Shown: positions 47,094-60,000 of the stretch, piece by piece
How the letters are laid out: the number at the start of each line of letters is the position of its first letter
Numbering within the stretch: the first letter of the stretch is position 1
NCBI GenBank assembly: GCA_914767715.1
Contig: OU612066.1
Coordinates: 8,997,001-9,057,000, forward strand
Length of the DNA: 60,000 nt
Direction of reading: 5' to 3'
Source: Membranipora membranacea
Lineage: Eukaryota; Bryozoa; Gymnolaemata; Cheilostomatida; Membraniporidae
Program-made: the position numbers and the translations under genes
The notes under the pieces: model-generated
Told to the model about the DNA's origin: nothing
The model's database searches: none
Seen by the model: only the letters and a program-made list of their open reading frames with translations

Positions 47094-50000
47094 CTAGCAT
47101 ACAAGTGGTTGTTGAACTGCTGGTGCAGTGGGTAAAGTGGGGGGAGCCTCAGCAGCTGGTGGAATGAGAGGTGTGGCCTGCAGAGTACTTTTACTCAGCC
47201 TCCGTACTTCCATTCTTTCTCTCTCAGGTACTGTAACATAATCTTATGATTATAACAAGCCCATAATTTATTTCAGTTTTACAAAAATTATCTCCCTTGT
47301 TTTGTCACAAGAGGGAGTTGTGGCATGGTACTAAAACACTGTTAAAATAAAGGCAATCTCTTGCTATGATAGTAAACTGCCACGATAAGTTCTCGTTCAA
47401 ACCTTAGTAATATCGACCATTGTACTGAGAAAATTCAGGTGATTTAATCGTTTCTCAGAACCAAGCTGCCATTGATTGTTGCTTTACATTTAGCTTGCTA
47501 TGCTAGTGTTGCCAGCATGAGTAATTTTACTAAGTGGCAATATCCAATACTTCATTAATAAAATAAGGATTAAGTGGGAGAGGTTGTTAGGTTCAATGAA
47601 TAGACTCACAGATTATCTGTTGTTTCAGGTTTTAATATAAATTTTCGCAAGTACTCCTCCAATCAAAATTTTATGAACCAGTGTTGGGTGCAGATTGAAG
47701 CCCATAAATGCACATTTCACTGTACAGTGTACATTCACAAATATGTACACACATTGTACGTTCACAGTAAATGTACGAACAGTGTGTATTCACGGCCAAT
47801 TTCTTATCAAAAACTGAGTAAGGGTCAATTTTCAACTCTCAGCTTATATGAGCTAAATTTTTAGGCGTTACTATTGACCGGACATTAACTTTTTCAAATC
47901 ATATTAGTGATATTTTTAGTAGATGTAACAGTAGAATTTTCCTTATGAAACAACTTAAACAGATGGGCATGAATTCTGATGGCCTTTTAACTTTTTATAA
48001 GACGAATGTCAAACCTGTTTTATCATATGCTGCTCCTGTTTGGTACACATTTTTAACGGAGCATGACAAGGCAAAACTAGAGAAGTTACAGAAAACTAGT
48101 AGTAAAATTGTTTTAACCGAGGTTGATGATTATTTTTCTAGATTAGATCAGCTTAATCTTCGAAAGACTGACGAGTTTTTATTTTCCGTCTGTGCTCACT
48201 ATTTTAGTAAAGTTTCTGAGGACCCGAGCCATCCTCTTTTTAATAGAATCAAGATCAATAATTTTAAAACATCCTCTCATAAACCTGTAATATCAAAATA
48301 CCATCCTGAGAAGTGTCGAACTGAGAAGCGCAAGAAGAGTTTTTTCAGTTTTTCATGTGGCATTATAATGCATGAAATACTTTTTTTCTATAACCAACCT
48401 AGTTTTATCATTTCTTTCACTGAAAATGATATTTTGGTTGTGAAATAAACACATACATACATACATACATACATACATTCATGAGATTAGATGCAACATA
48501 CTGATATACAAATTGCAACAAGATGAATTTTATCTTAATGGATGCAACACATGAAAATTGATGCCAAATCTGAGTTGCAAGAAAATTTTAAAAATTCATA
48601 CGATTGATGACGTAAGATAACTTACCAGTAGTTCTGGGTCGAGCCCAGCTGAGACAGGATGCTACACTCTCGCGACCACTGGGTCCTACTGATTTAGCTC
48701 TCTCTATCCTCTGAGAATTTGCAGACTGATAACATATTGTGTTAATTTCCTTAGCATCTGAATGTCTTGGGTCTTGTGTGCCGTGGATTTTTTTGTAAGT
48801 GGTTGTGAAATGAGCTTTGTTATCAGTTGGGTAACCATCAGAGAATATATGTTGGGCCTCTTTACAGTCAAATTTGGTTCTGATTCTTGGACCTTGGCCG
48901 GCTATGCTATGGGAGTATAGTTGTGTCTTTGGTGAGGCAGTTCTGCCAACGCCTCTGTGAAAGTTGTCCCTGTACGTTGAGCTTAAAGGCTGCCGTTTGT
49001 CTATCAGTTCAGCTTTATGCGGCATCCAGGCTACAAAATCTGGCTTGTAGTTAAGAGTCGGCGCATGTACCTGTTTCCTACCATTGCCCTGCGATGAAAG
49101 ATAGAAATTCCTCTTGATCTATGAATTATATGGCTGTGAAAAGTTTGTGCTGCGATGCCGTATGGTCATCAGTTTTCAGATAACTACTTTCATGCAAAGC
49201 AAATATGATGATGTTAAACAGATTAAAGTTAGTTTACATGTTGAAGAGCCAGAAAATAATGGGTAGCGAGTAGCAACTGATGAATTGAAAAGATTTGACC
49301 AAAATGTAAGTGTTAGAAATTTGTCACATTTACAGTTTAGCGTAAAACAGTAATAAAATCTGAACAAAGACAAGAAAGGCTTTTAGATTTTGTAGATCAA
49401 TAATATTTGTTTGACTTACACGTACGTCTGGCTGTTGGAAAAAGGAAATACCTATCACTCATGTTCAACAAACATCATGGAAGTTGATGAAGTTGAAGGA
49501 TATTGATGAAATATAGAATTGCAAAACATATGGGGTACTATTACCAAGAAAGTTATAGAAGAAACTCAATAGTTTATATATTTATATTTTTTATGTAGCA
49601 TAGTATATGTAGCAAAAGTGATACAATCTAAACTTTCTGCTTTTTCAATACTTTGACTTGCAAACCCGTCCTGTCAAGTTCTTGCTGTGACCGTTATTGT
49701 GAACACAAGGTGCGAAAGTATACACTTACATCTACAAAGTAGAGGGCGTTGTCTTTATACCTCTCCCTGTTATCATGCTTAGAGAATGCATGCTTCCTCA
49801 CTGGAGCCTGAAATAGATAGTAAATGATTATATTAGATCTGCTATTTTGATAGAGGATTAATCTTGATAGATCATAAGGGTTTTATTACTAATGACACTG
49901 GTATATATTATTTAAAAAAAAGATTTAATGAATTATATCAGATATGTTTTTGGATATTGGATTCAGGTTCTCTTTGAAGGAAATGAAACCCGGGTTTTCC

Positions 50001-51922
50001 AAATTAATTCAAGACTATATCAATAAAAATTTCATTGTGAGATACCATCTCACAAGCCTTTTCATTCATGGGAATATGTATTTAAGATTGAGTTTCTGTG
50101 GAAAAAAAAACACATTTTTGTTGAGGATTTTCTTATGTCAAATTCATTGGCTTTCATGTCTATAACTTAGTAATGTGCTGCTGGTGCCAGAACCACCCAC
50201 GACCCTTAGTCATGTCAACGGTGTGCCTGGCCTTGTCTTATCGCAATATGGCCTCCCACTTTGATCTACAAAGACTGTTTTTTTATCAAATTAGTGTTCT
50301 TAGGCGACACCTACAGCCCACTTCCTTTGATAAAAAGGAATTTGTCACAATACAGTTGGCAGCAATTAGTACTAATTTGGCTGTTAATTGAGTGGAAAGA
50401 CAAACACAGCTTCTAAAGGCAGCACTCCAATGTAGACTGGATACGTAAATAAAAGTCATTCTTAATTTGTGACACTTATATAATGGATAGTTTACCTAAC
50501 CCAGCCAGACTGGTAGCAGTTCCCAAAAATCAACCTATTCATAATCAAAAAGTCAACGCACAGCTGATGTAGTGCACTAGATGACATTTTCTACAACATA
50601 TAATTTCTGTTTCTGTTTCTATAGGTTGATAAGGTCTACATCTCAAGGTCATATTTTCATCAGGGATAAGAAATCAAGCACCTGCAACCAGCAGGTTGTC
50701 AGCAACGAAAGCTGTAGGGCCGGTTTTGAACTTTTCACCTTCCGTATGAAATCCACGGTGGCACTATGGATGATCGGGCCACTTAATTTTATTATGTTAC
50801 ATAACATTCTATATATGAGAGGATTTGGAATCAGGATTGGAGAGAACATATCATAATGATAGTAGAGAAGAAACTGAATGGCACATACACAAATCGGCCG
50901 CTAATCTTAGTTCCCGGTCTTACCCGCGATCTGTCGATATATTTCTGTGGCGGTTGTGGCTTTGCTCTCTGTCTGTACTCATTCATGAAATCATTTCTAA
51001 CCCTGTTTCTGTAGTGCCCGTAGTATCCTGAGTTATGCTAAAATAAAAAGTTAGAAAATGATCAATAAAAATAGGGTTTGGTGTTCTAAGAGTATAGGAA
51101 TTTCATTTATAATTGTATGTAGGTCCTATGTTTATTATTTTCACTACACTCATTTCTAGATAAAACAAAGCCTCTGAATATGGTTGGCAGAATAAGCAGG
51201 TTGTGGCCTAAAAATCATGACTACGATATCAATGTTGATATGAATCAATAAAATTCTTTATGAAGTATGACCCAATTATCACAGGACACATTGCCCCAAA
51301 ACTTTGTTGCTATTGCTGGGTGAAACATGTTTAATTTCACTACAGAATTTGTTATAGATTGTTTTCTGTACGTTTTATCTAGTTAGTCCGATGAGGTGAG
51401 GGCACCGAGGTTTGCACTATTCCCCTGAAGTGGTTTACAAAACCATTGCGTGATTGTGTACACAACTGGAGTGTGTGGACAAGCAAATATTACAAAGATA
51501 TTCCTGGTAGCAAATTGAGATGCATAATCTCACAGCTCACCCTATATCCCACAGACAGTTTCTTTCTGGATCTTGTTACTGTCTCAAATCAAAGTACATA
51601 ATAGTATACTTAGCACTTGTTTACATTACAACTGGCAGGTCACCTGAGCATACGAAAAACTAGCTGGTCTGCTTGACTGAGCCAGGCTACCTGCGGCGCT
51701 AACATTAGTACCCAAAAATTTGATTGCTGTCCAAACTTCTGATGCTAACACATAAGTATCAGCGTTCTGACTCGACAGTGCACCCGACTGTGTGCACCAG
51801 AAGCAACACTACGATTGTCTCACACATGACGGTGAGAGACATCAAACAATCATTAAAAGGTTATAGATGATACATACCCATGAGCCAACAACGAGATCTG
51901 GTGTTTGTGAAGCGACCACCAT
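47094..51922 (-). CDS. SAXO/microtubule-inner-protein-like protein
   Basis: Five exons, complement 51878-51922, 50924-51037, 49730-49807, 48626-49088 and 47094-47230, all in phase, give 278 aa. The start context is good (atcaagATGG). The protein is basic and polar with no membrane segment. Recurring aromatic-charged motifs include GYYGHYRNRVRNDFMNEYR, RKHAFSKHDNRERYKDN, STYRDNFHRG and HFTTTYKKIHG. Such spaced Tyr/Phe-Arg motifs are typical of axonemal microtubule-binding (SAXO) and microtubule inner proteins. The C-terminal third holds GRESVASCLSWARP and then a proline/alanine-rich end (PPAAEAPPTLPTAP). The exact orthologue could not be named. A role in cilia or flagella is an inference from composition. 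The last intron contains a LINE fragment in opposite orientation. Confidence 0.75.
47858..48478 (+). mobile_element. LINE 3' fragment with (ACAT)n tail
   Basis: An open frame of 196 codons plus stop (47858-48448) reads FLGVTIDRTLTFSNHISDIF, NSRIFLMKQLKQMG and VKPVLSYAAPVWYTFL. This is the part after the catalytic core of a LINE reverse transcriptase. It stops shortly before a run of ACAT repeats (48450-48478), the element's microsatellite tail. Everything upstream of the thumb is missing. Sequence differs from the 2-kb LINE, so it is a separate family. Confidence 0.82.
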
Positions 51923-54365
51923 CTTGATTTTTATATTTGGTTTTCCTGGTTTACACACCAAAGCGCCTGTTGGTGGAGAGTCTCACTAAAGCTTCTCAAT
52001 CAAGTTCCAGCATATTTACCACACGTCGTAGTCATTCTAAATATGCCATTAGAAATCTGCAGTGCTGTTGCCATTGGAGCTGAGTACACAAAGCTGGTCT
52101 TTAGCCTAATATCAGGCCCGTATTTCTAGGGGAGGGAGGGACACTCTGCCTCCCCTAGATTGCTAAATAAAGTGGCCTAAAAATGCAATAATTGAATATC
52201 CTATGTCAGAATCAGCTCATTAGGGACCTTCATTTACTTTTTATATGCCTTAAATTGCTCAGGGAGAAACATACTATTGATGCTTTGGACTCGCCTCAAA
52301 CTTTTGCCTCCCCTACCATTTTTTTGAACTACGGCCCTGAATATCATTGGTGGATTCAGTCTCTATTTGTTCACAGTCTATAAAATAACAGAAATACATG
52401 TATGAGACTGCGGGCAAGCATTGATAAACCATTATAATATAATATATAATCAATTGTACATAATACAATCTATTACACCTTTACATTCAGTTTGTCCAGT
52501 GATAATACAAAATCTAATCTGTGCTCGGAACTTTTAAAGCCAATTCAAACACTTAGCCTTGCATAGAATCAGAGTGGAAGCAGTCTTTGTACAACAAAAC
52601 AATCAAGAGTTCAAATTTCTAAATCAACAAGTAACTCAACCTGAGATTAATTACAGCCCATTTGATAAATGTTTGCTGTCTGTCAGCAAACAGAGATCTA
52701 CCTGACTACATGATGTTAGTTTGTTCCTCAATCTAAGACTGGCATTGGACATCACGACCAGTAAACTCACTCAAATTATTTTGGCTACCTGACAGGTAGT
52801 AAAATCAGGTAAAACAAAATTTTAATTTTGCTGTTTTGTTTTTTTACAAAATTTAGAATGATCAACTTACTAGTTGTACACTACTCACCTCAACAATGCG
52901 TGTGAGGATTTTTTCAAAAACAAAAAGTTTTGCTGAAATTTTAGTTCTGTTGATTGTATGAATATAAACAGATCCCATGGACATTTAAATTGTCATACTA
53001 TGGAGAATTCGTGGTACTGTAAAACCTCAGAGAATTTTTTTCAAGCCTTGAAAAAAAAGTGGGAGGGTCAACTTTATCAAAGCTGTTTCAAAAGCAACAA
53101 ATGCTTTGGAAGCCTACCAGAACCGCATAAAGGACCATTATGGAATATCGAGTGTAAAGTCACAAGATAAAAATTAAAGGTCCGGTCTTATATACCAAAC
53201 TATACAGTTACAGCAGGACAGAACCCAGATACATGTATCATGATAATAACAAGTTAAAAAGAATAGGCCCATTGTGAATTTATTTTGATAACTTCTTCCT
53301 TAGCGACTATTTACCTATGGGTAGATAGTTTGTGGGCAATCTTTTCTCAGTTTAATATTGATCAGATTCGAAATTTCACTGAAGAAAATAAATTGAGGGC
53401 CGTCTATAGAGAACATGGGACGCAAAGGCCCTGGTGATTTGTAGGCAGAGGTTAAAGGTCCCAAAGTAACAGATGTAGGTGCCGCAGCCACACCTAGTGC
53501 ACTGTATTCCATGTCTTCCTTTCACAAGAAGTCAGCCGAAACACAACTTTGTGATGCACACAATATAGACAGAGATAAACTTTTATTTCACATTTATTCA
53601 CATACAACTTTTCCATAAATGTCAGTGAACCTTACTGGAGATAAAAAGTAAAAGTATCATTGTGACTGTTGTCACTGCGGTACAACGCCATAACAAACCC
53701 TCAACAAACAAAATTGAATACAATTTCTATATTCAGAGATTCAAAAAATAAAATGATAAGTTTATGAGAGCACATTCTGCAGACTTAAAACGTGGGCTAT
53801 AAAATAATAAATCAAATATGATTTATTATGGACGGATTGTTGAGTTATAATATTGTTAAAGAGTCAAATGTAGAATGAGTTGCCTGAATGAATTGACTGA
53901 GCAGAAAGCTGAGCAAATCAGCCGGTAAATCAGTTAATAATGTAACAAATGGCATTGCAGTGTTTTAGAGAGTACAGTTATGGGGGGGGGGGGGATAAGC
54001 AATTGGGTTAAAACCTGGATTGTATAGGGTAAATGGCTTTGGCATAAGGATGAACTATTGTCAAACCATCTTTAGCAAATGGCATCTCTCACTATGCTGA
54101 GAAAAAAAAAGATAATTAAATATGTTGTTTATGGCTCTACAAGATTTGGCAATGTCACTAAATTTATATAAAAGAAACTTTAGTTTTGATAAAGTTTTGA
54201 TATAATTGGGAAAAATGTTTCAATTTCCTTTGATATATCAAAACGACTATTCTCTTGTTGGACTGATTTGAACAATGGCAACAGTAACCTACAGAATTTG
54301 ATTTTTTTGCTCTCGTGTTATTCAAGGACGTTTTTCGATTAACTATTCTCCTTCTGGGAAGAATG
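51923..54365. other. intergenic region with one weak open frame
   Basis: Upstream of the axonemal-type gene and downstream of PTPDC1. A minus-strand frame at 53315-53512 starts MEYSALGVAAAPTS with a fair context, but has no recognised domain or supported splice sites. It could be a small gene or chance. A run of 13 G lies at about 53982-53994. Confidence 0.35.
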
Positions 54366-57300
54366 TCACTTTGTCTTCTTGCCTCTGCTCTTTGCTGCTG
54401 TTTTCACTTTTGCCGTCTCACTTTGTACTGCCGGCTTCTTCTGCTTTTTACTCTCAATGTCATCTTCGAGTGTTTCAAGTAGGTTGTAGAAAAACCTGCA
54501 AAAATTATATATAGGTGTGATACAATAAGTTGGACTGGTTACTCAATAGTCCGTGAATAAATTCCTGAAACAGTGATCACTGATATTTATAATGGTTAAA
54601 ATTCCTCTTTATTGCAATTAAAAATTTGTAAGTTGTGTTCCTTTTCTGTAAGGGAAGGCAACCTTGAGAATATAATAACTATAACTTTGAACCAGGGAGT
54701 TTGGGACAACGAAATCATGATGTTGGAACCCACTTGAAACTGGAGTGGTGTCAACACCACTTTTTATTATTGCCAAATCAGCTAGATCCACCAACAAATG
54801 TATCAAGATCTAAAATGCAGGATTGAGCTACCTGAAAATGCCAAACTTCTCAGCCTCTCTCATTTCTGTGAGAGTATTAGTCGAAGCTCTCAGGTCCTGT
54901 GTGCTAGCTGACTGTAGAGTACTGGTGGATGCTAATGTGCTGCTGACTGGTATAATAGAAGGGTCTAATGTCTTCTGAGTCAAGACGCTTATTAGCTTCT
55001 GAAGTATCTCACATTCCAGACCCTCATCAATGGGCTGTAGCTTAACTAGAAATGTCATGAGGTAAGTTACGGTCGCCCTCGCACCCTGTCAAAAGAAAAT
55101 ATCCTAAATTATTATTTCAATTTCAGTTTTGCTTATTCCTTAGGTTGTTAAAACGATATAATGAAAGGTTAATCACTTCTTGCTTAGCAATAACTTTAGT
55201 TTATATAAAGATTACTGGATTACGATTGTTCACTAATGACTTGACATAAGAACGAAAATGGTCTCTGTCATGGTTGGCATTCCCGGAGCTTATTTTCTAA
55301 CCAAGGTCATTTCTCAGGTGACAGCAGCATTCCAAGATAGCCATAATGCTTAACTACGTACTATGAAGGAATTTGTTCAACATTGATGTTACGATGTTTT
55401 CTATTGCATACAGAAACCAAATAGGCATATTTCATAATATTTTTGTTTTTTGACATGTTGGTTTGACCATCACTTTATTACAATAGAAAATGCTGGCTGG
55501 TTGTATCAAATATATGGCCTACTGCCCCACTTTTCCTGCTGTAGAGTATGAATCCTTTGTGTTTATTAGGACGACAATGCCGGAAAGAAAAGCTCACAGA
55601 GATGTTGACCAAAATTCCCAGTAAGAACACAATTGCAGTTTTTCAACCACATAATTATATGATCGTTGCGTCACCTTACCTTATCAAGTCTATCCAGTGC
55701 TTTTCGTGGCTCTTCTAAGTGATCAAATAACAGATCTGTGTCTTGTCTTCTCACCACAGGATCCTGTTGAGTGAGTGACAAACAATTGGAGGTGACTATT
55801 ACGTAAAGTAAAATTATGATGATTATTGATTACATATATTAAATCATTTTCCAATTGTACCGGGTTATCTTGCAACCTTCCTGCTTGCACTTATCCCCTC
55901 TCAAAACATGGTAACGTAAGTTTTACCAATAATTACTTATGTAATCGCTGACTGACGAAATATTTAGAGTTGGGCTCATAATGTTATCTTAGGTTCAATT
56001 TATATTCAATCCTTACTTTCAGTTGATCTAACCATTCCCACATAAGAGTAGACAGTACTACAGAGTTCTCCTCCTCTCTCAGCTCATCCCAGGCTGAGTC
56101 GTCTTCATTTAGTCTCTTCTGTAACTCCTCCACTCTCTGAGTGACCTCCTCTGGTATCTCACTGACCACTAACGCCTCACCTATGTGTCGAACTTTAGCT
56201 GATACAGATCCTGCAAACAACACAACAACAATCTGATAACAATATTTAAACATTTAAACTATCTATAGCTGTCCAGATTTGTTGCGACCGAGAGGCCGTA
56301 GGGCGAAGGACAAGAGTCTGGGGGCTCAGACTAAACCAGATCAAGTTTTTATCAAGTTTGCCTATATTTGGAATTGCCTCTCTACGCTGACAAGGCGCAG
56401 ATAATGTGGGGTAGCAACGTCAAATACAGGTAAACTGGGTCAAACTTGACCTTATAACTATCCAATTACGAGCGAAGCTTGCTTCTGCTCCTGTAAGTAC
56501 CGAAATATAGCCTGGTTGGTTTATGCTGCTCGTCAAAATAGCCAAAACACAGGAAACAGTGACAACAATAGATCCTTACAAGAGTGTCAGGAGGGAAATC
56601 ACAAACACGATGTATGGGAATGTACAGTACAAGCACTCACATCATCACACCGTGACAGGAAATGTGACAGCAGGCGATAAAAAACACATGTGATTCAAAT
56701 TCAGATTAATTTCAAAACAAGTGAACCATATGAAGCTCCAAAAACTTTTTGAAGATCATCACATTTTCTTGTCATAATGGAGCAGCACTTGGGCAAAATA
56801 TGACGATTTGTCATCTCGTAAAATAATATCAGAAATTTTTTTACTTATAGCATAGCATCACATAGATCACACTATTGGTGGCCCATCATACAATCCATAA
56901 CTGTTGGCTGTTTGTAGGACAACAATGGGGGAGTATAATTTATCATTCTGTCATGAAAATTAGACCTCGGACCCTATATGTACGTACCTGATTTGTAAGG
57001 TCTAAATCCTGTAGAAATCACAGGTACGGTAAATGCTACGAGATGTCTTCAGAATAGTTAACAATTTTATCCAATTAATCTCTAAAGCTATTAAACATAT
57101 GAACATTGCTGAAGCTAGGCCTCACCTTGTCCATGTATTCCGTTAGTGATTTTGTTGTTATTATGATGTTTAGATAGCTTGGGATTCAATACTGAGTCTT
57201 CTTGGTATGAGTCTGACTTTGACATGCCCGTGAGCTTATCACCAGATTTGAGAGCACCAGGGGAGGTTTCTAGTTCTACAGCTAGAGTACTTTTTGTAGG

Positions 57301-59609
57301 TATGTGGAGTAACTCCGATTTCTCTGCGAGCTTCAGCAGCCTCTCACAGACGATGTATATGAGCTGTTGGTGAAAGGGAAGATAATAACTAAAATGTTTT
57401 TCATCTTCATAGTACACGATATCGAATTTGTATTTTCAGGAGAAACTAAATGTGAACCACAAAGCCGATCATCAATCACACTGCCAAAGTAATGTTACTC
57501 AGGTAAATCAAAATAGATGTTTTAGGAAAGGCCACCATATTCACGAGAGTGTCAAGTTGATATTCCTAAGAATTTCCAGATCAGATAAGGCAGGGTGTTT
57601 TGTTTTATGGCTTGAGAATTTCTGCTGGCAAAGAAGCACCCGTTGTTTGGATGATATTACCAAAAGTATACCCAAATAGAAAGTCATTATAACAACATTG
57701 GATGTTAACCATGTTATATAATAACTCTATGGTGTCTATGATAACTGCTGAGAAACCAGGTCTTCTTAGTTTCATAGCTCCCAACAAGCAGTAAACGTTT
57801 AATGGAACTGAAATGAGATATCAGCGCTACAATGTCATCCATAATTATAAAATTTATCTCACCCCCCCTGATCCCATCGATCAATTAACCTGTTAGGAGT
57901 TGTCTTTTGAATTTGCATGGGTAAGCAACCCCTTCTGATTAACCCCAACAGTATTATGTAAATGTATATAATATGTGTACAAACCTTAGGTAAGAATTTG
58001 AGTTTGCGACCCTGATATCCGTGTAGGATTCCCTTTTGTCTCATCAGATACTGAGTGAGATTAAAGGATGGTAACTCGGAGCTGTAAAGTAAAAAAACTA
58101 TTCTCAATCACTTTCCACAACCAATAGGAAACAATGGTGGTACCCTAGAGAAGCAAAGTATTAGTAAAGACTATTGCTAGCTAACATTTAAAAACCTTCT
58201 TTAGTTTATAATCATAAGCTCCAACCTCAACTAGCCAAATTTGAAGACAGCTAACACCAAGTCCCCCCCCCCCAAACATAAGCTATACTTACTCCTCTAG
58301 AGTAAGGTGTACGCAGCAATGTATCACTTGATAATAATAACAGTTTGGAGATATCATGCTCAAAATTTTACCAATAATGTCAAGAGCTCACATCATGCAA
58401 TTAGTTTCCAGATTAGTCAAGTTCAATATTCTTGTGCGTTAGCAGAATCATAAGCAGGAAATAGTAACTTTGCTGACAGCAAGGATAGGTAATATTGGAA
58501 AACCGAAACCAGAAATAATACAGAATTGAGGAGGTCTAGCTGATAACTACATCATTAATTTACCTTTCAGTCCGTTCACTCAAATATCTGACATGTAAAT
58601 AAGATAGCGGTAGACTTGCTGTCGTGCCTTTATAAATTACCATATATAAAATGATCATCTTACAATTAATTCTACTGTTGCACTTCACCAATCAAAGGTA
58701 CAGAGCCAACTCAGTGAGTGAGCCATACCTGCTACAGTCTCTTTCTCAAATTGCTCACTCATTGAAGGAACAGTATAAAAATTCTGAGTGAGCGATTTAG
58801 AAACTAAGTTGTGGAATTGAAAGACCGACAGTTTTGAGCGATGTGATCATGATAACTTGCATTCAAAAGCATCGCTCATTCTATTTGAAAGACTCCCCAG
58901 CATCACACTTGACTACGTCAAAATCTAATTCAGTTAAAAACAGAAAATAAAAATAAAAGAAGACTTGAGATAATTATAAATTGCAGAACCAGATAAGCGA
59001 GCTTGTGATAAACAAAAAACTCAGACTGTCTCAAATGTGACAGAGAGTCCCTCCAACTTACTGTTTATGAAAGATGACTCTGTAAGGTTTTAGAAACTTC
59101 TCAAACTCCTGAACGCAGCCTACTTGAGCTGTTGTCTGCACAGAGCCAGGACGCTTTGAGCGTACAAAGTGTACCGCCTCATTAGCTGACATTCTGTTAT
59201 GAAACACTAGAAAAGCTGCTATCAACACTCCGGTCCTCCCTGTGTAACAATAGATAATCTTTGGTGAAAATAATTTCATTGAATTATCATGAATATTGTG
59301 TTGATGCGGATCTTTCATGTGTAACAGGTTGACAAAACAGTTGAGAGAAAGTTGAAAAAGTTATTTGCTATGCAGCTGTATTGGGGGCAATGGTAAGCTG
59401 GTAAGCAGCGTATGAACTTATTAATTTATATGGTCATTTTTATGGTATAAATATGTATACACAATTTATTCGAAAACTTGTCTAGGCATATTTCATTACC
59501 TTTACCAGCATGACAGTGTATGGCTACCTTCCCTTGTGATATTGCATACTGCATCACCTTTACCATATCTAACAATGAACTCATTGATTCCGCCACTCCA
59601 AAATCTTCC
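54366..59609 (-). CDS. PTPDC1: protein tyrosine phosphatase domain-containing 1 (3' part)
   Basis: Eight exons, complement 59500-59609, 59062-59239, 57985-58081, 57126-57363, 56017-56210, 55680-55763, 54832-55085 and 54366-54495, encode the last 427 aa; the 5' part lies beyond the window. The signature HCHAGKGRTGV spans an intron: Cys and Arg of CX5R are present when the donor after AAAG (59500) is used. Next come VRSKRPGSVQT, LTQYLMRQKGILHGYQGRKL and LIYIVCERLLKLAE. The conserved C-terminal part has VVLSTLMWEWLDQLK and ATVTYLMTFLVKLQPIDEG. This order matches PTPDC1, a dual-specificity-like phosphatase linked to centrosomes and cilia. It ends in a lysine-rich tail (SRGKKTK). The substrate is not evident from sequence. 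Confidence 0.9.
58690..58905. repeat. GAGCGA-type dispersed repeat, copy 2
   Basis: Reverse-orientation relative of 24845-25020: cactcactga, aattgctcactcattgaa, gagcgatttag, aattgaaagacc and tcgctcatt occur in mirrored order. It lies in a PTPDC1 intron. Confidence 0.5.
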
Positions 59610-60000
59610 CTACAATATAATGTAGTGATGAACTAAATATCAAAGAAAGGAATTCGGCAAAAGTTGCCTATGGTATCGTTTTATTTCTATTACCAATTTC
59701 AGTAGGATAATGACAGCAAACTTCTCTTAAAGTGTTTGTAAAGGAACAGGGTTCTTGGTATCATTTTTGAGCTTGAATTGAGATTAAGACAGCTATCACA
59801 CATGCATTTGCATGAAAAATAAGTCTTCAGGGTTACTTGGTCTGGTAGGTTTGGGGGTTATAAGTTAACACTATTGAGTTGCCTACTCATGCACAGCCCA
59901 ACTTGTCCAGGCGATTTGTAAAGAGCCTATTATGGGGGAAATACAGTAATATTAGTGACTATTGTGGTTAGATAACAACTTTTGCAAATACATGACAAAG
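59610..60000. other. right edge, PTPDC1 intron
   Basis: The exon that precedes 59500-59609 was not found here. The sequence is AT-rich and appears to be intron of the PTPDC1 gene. Confidence 0.5.

Noticed and set aside
57710-57807. Possible PTPDC1 exon reading VPLNVYCLLGAMKLRRPG
   Set aside because: Its entry phase does not fit the exon before it, the donor is weak, and direct joining of the neighbours gives the family sequence LPK-LIYIVCERLLKLAE without it.
1-60000. tRNA, rRNA, CRISPR arrays and viral genes
   Set aside because: None was recognised on either strand; the repeats found are microsatellites, fold-backs, MITEs and LINEs.

Overview
The window is animal nuclear DNA: genes are split by GT-AG introns, the sequence is AT-rich, and non-LTR retrotransposons, fold-back DNA elements and microsatellites are frequent. 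The gene set (PTBP, PTPDC1, ANAPC16, an axonemal-type protein, a C-type lectin) together with gene spacing of a few kb suggests an invertebrate metazoan with a fairly compact genome. A sponge is plausible but cannot be proved from this sequence. No rRNA, tRNA, CRISPR or prokaryotic operon features were recognised. Exon models below were built by hand from splice sites, reading phase and paralogue comparison.

Left third (1-24 kb): an accessory region. A direct duplication, copy A about 1.75-9.27 kb and copy B about 14.13-20.17 kb, carries two intact five-exon paralogues on the minus strand. They encode secreted proteins of 193 and 191 aa with four conserved cysteines, of a family I do not recognise; a beta-trefoil, cytokine-like fold is a hypothesis. 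Between them, on the same strand, lies a type I receptor-like gene with a signal peptide, a propeller-like ectodomain, one transmembrane helix and a long tyrosine- and proline-rich tail. The tail is broken by a 4-bp deletion and by a 288-bp MITE. The two copies differ by mobile insertions: a large LINE and a fold-back element near copy A, and a LINE fragment, a fold-back and a hairpin MITE in copy B. In several places one copy supplies an empty or near-empty site for the other.

Middle (24-37 kb): a 15-exon minus-strand polypyrimidine-tract-binding protein gene reconstructed in frame from start to stop (732 aa). It includes an exact 34-nt exon inside RRM3, the same size and place as the autoregulated exon of vertebrate PTBP1/PTBP2. 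A two-exon C-type lectin gene on the plus strand is nested in one intron. Two long fold-back elements follow at 37.7-38.9 and 39.3-39.7 kb.

Right third (40-60 kb): ANAPC16 (+), an unrecognised 174-aa coiled-coil gene (+), a 278-aa axonemal/SAXO-like gene (-) with a LINE fragment in an intron, and the C-terminal 427 aa of a PTPDC1-type phosphatase (-) that runs off the right end. ANAPC16, PTPDC1 and the SAXO-like protein touch cell-cycle and cilium biology, but nothing here shows they are co-regulated.
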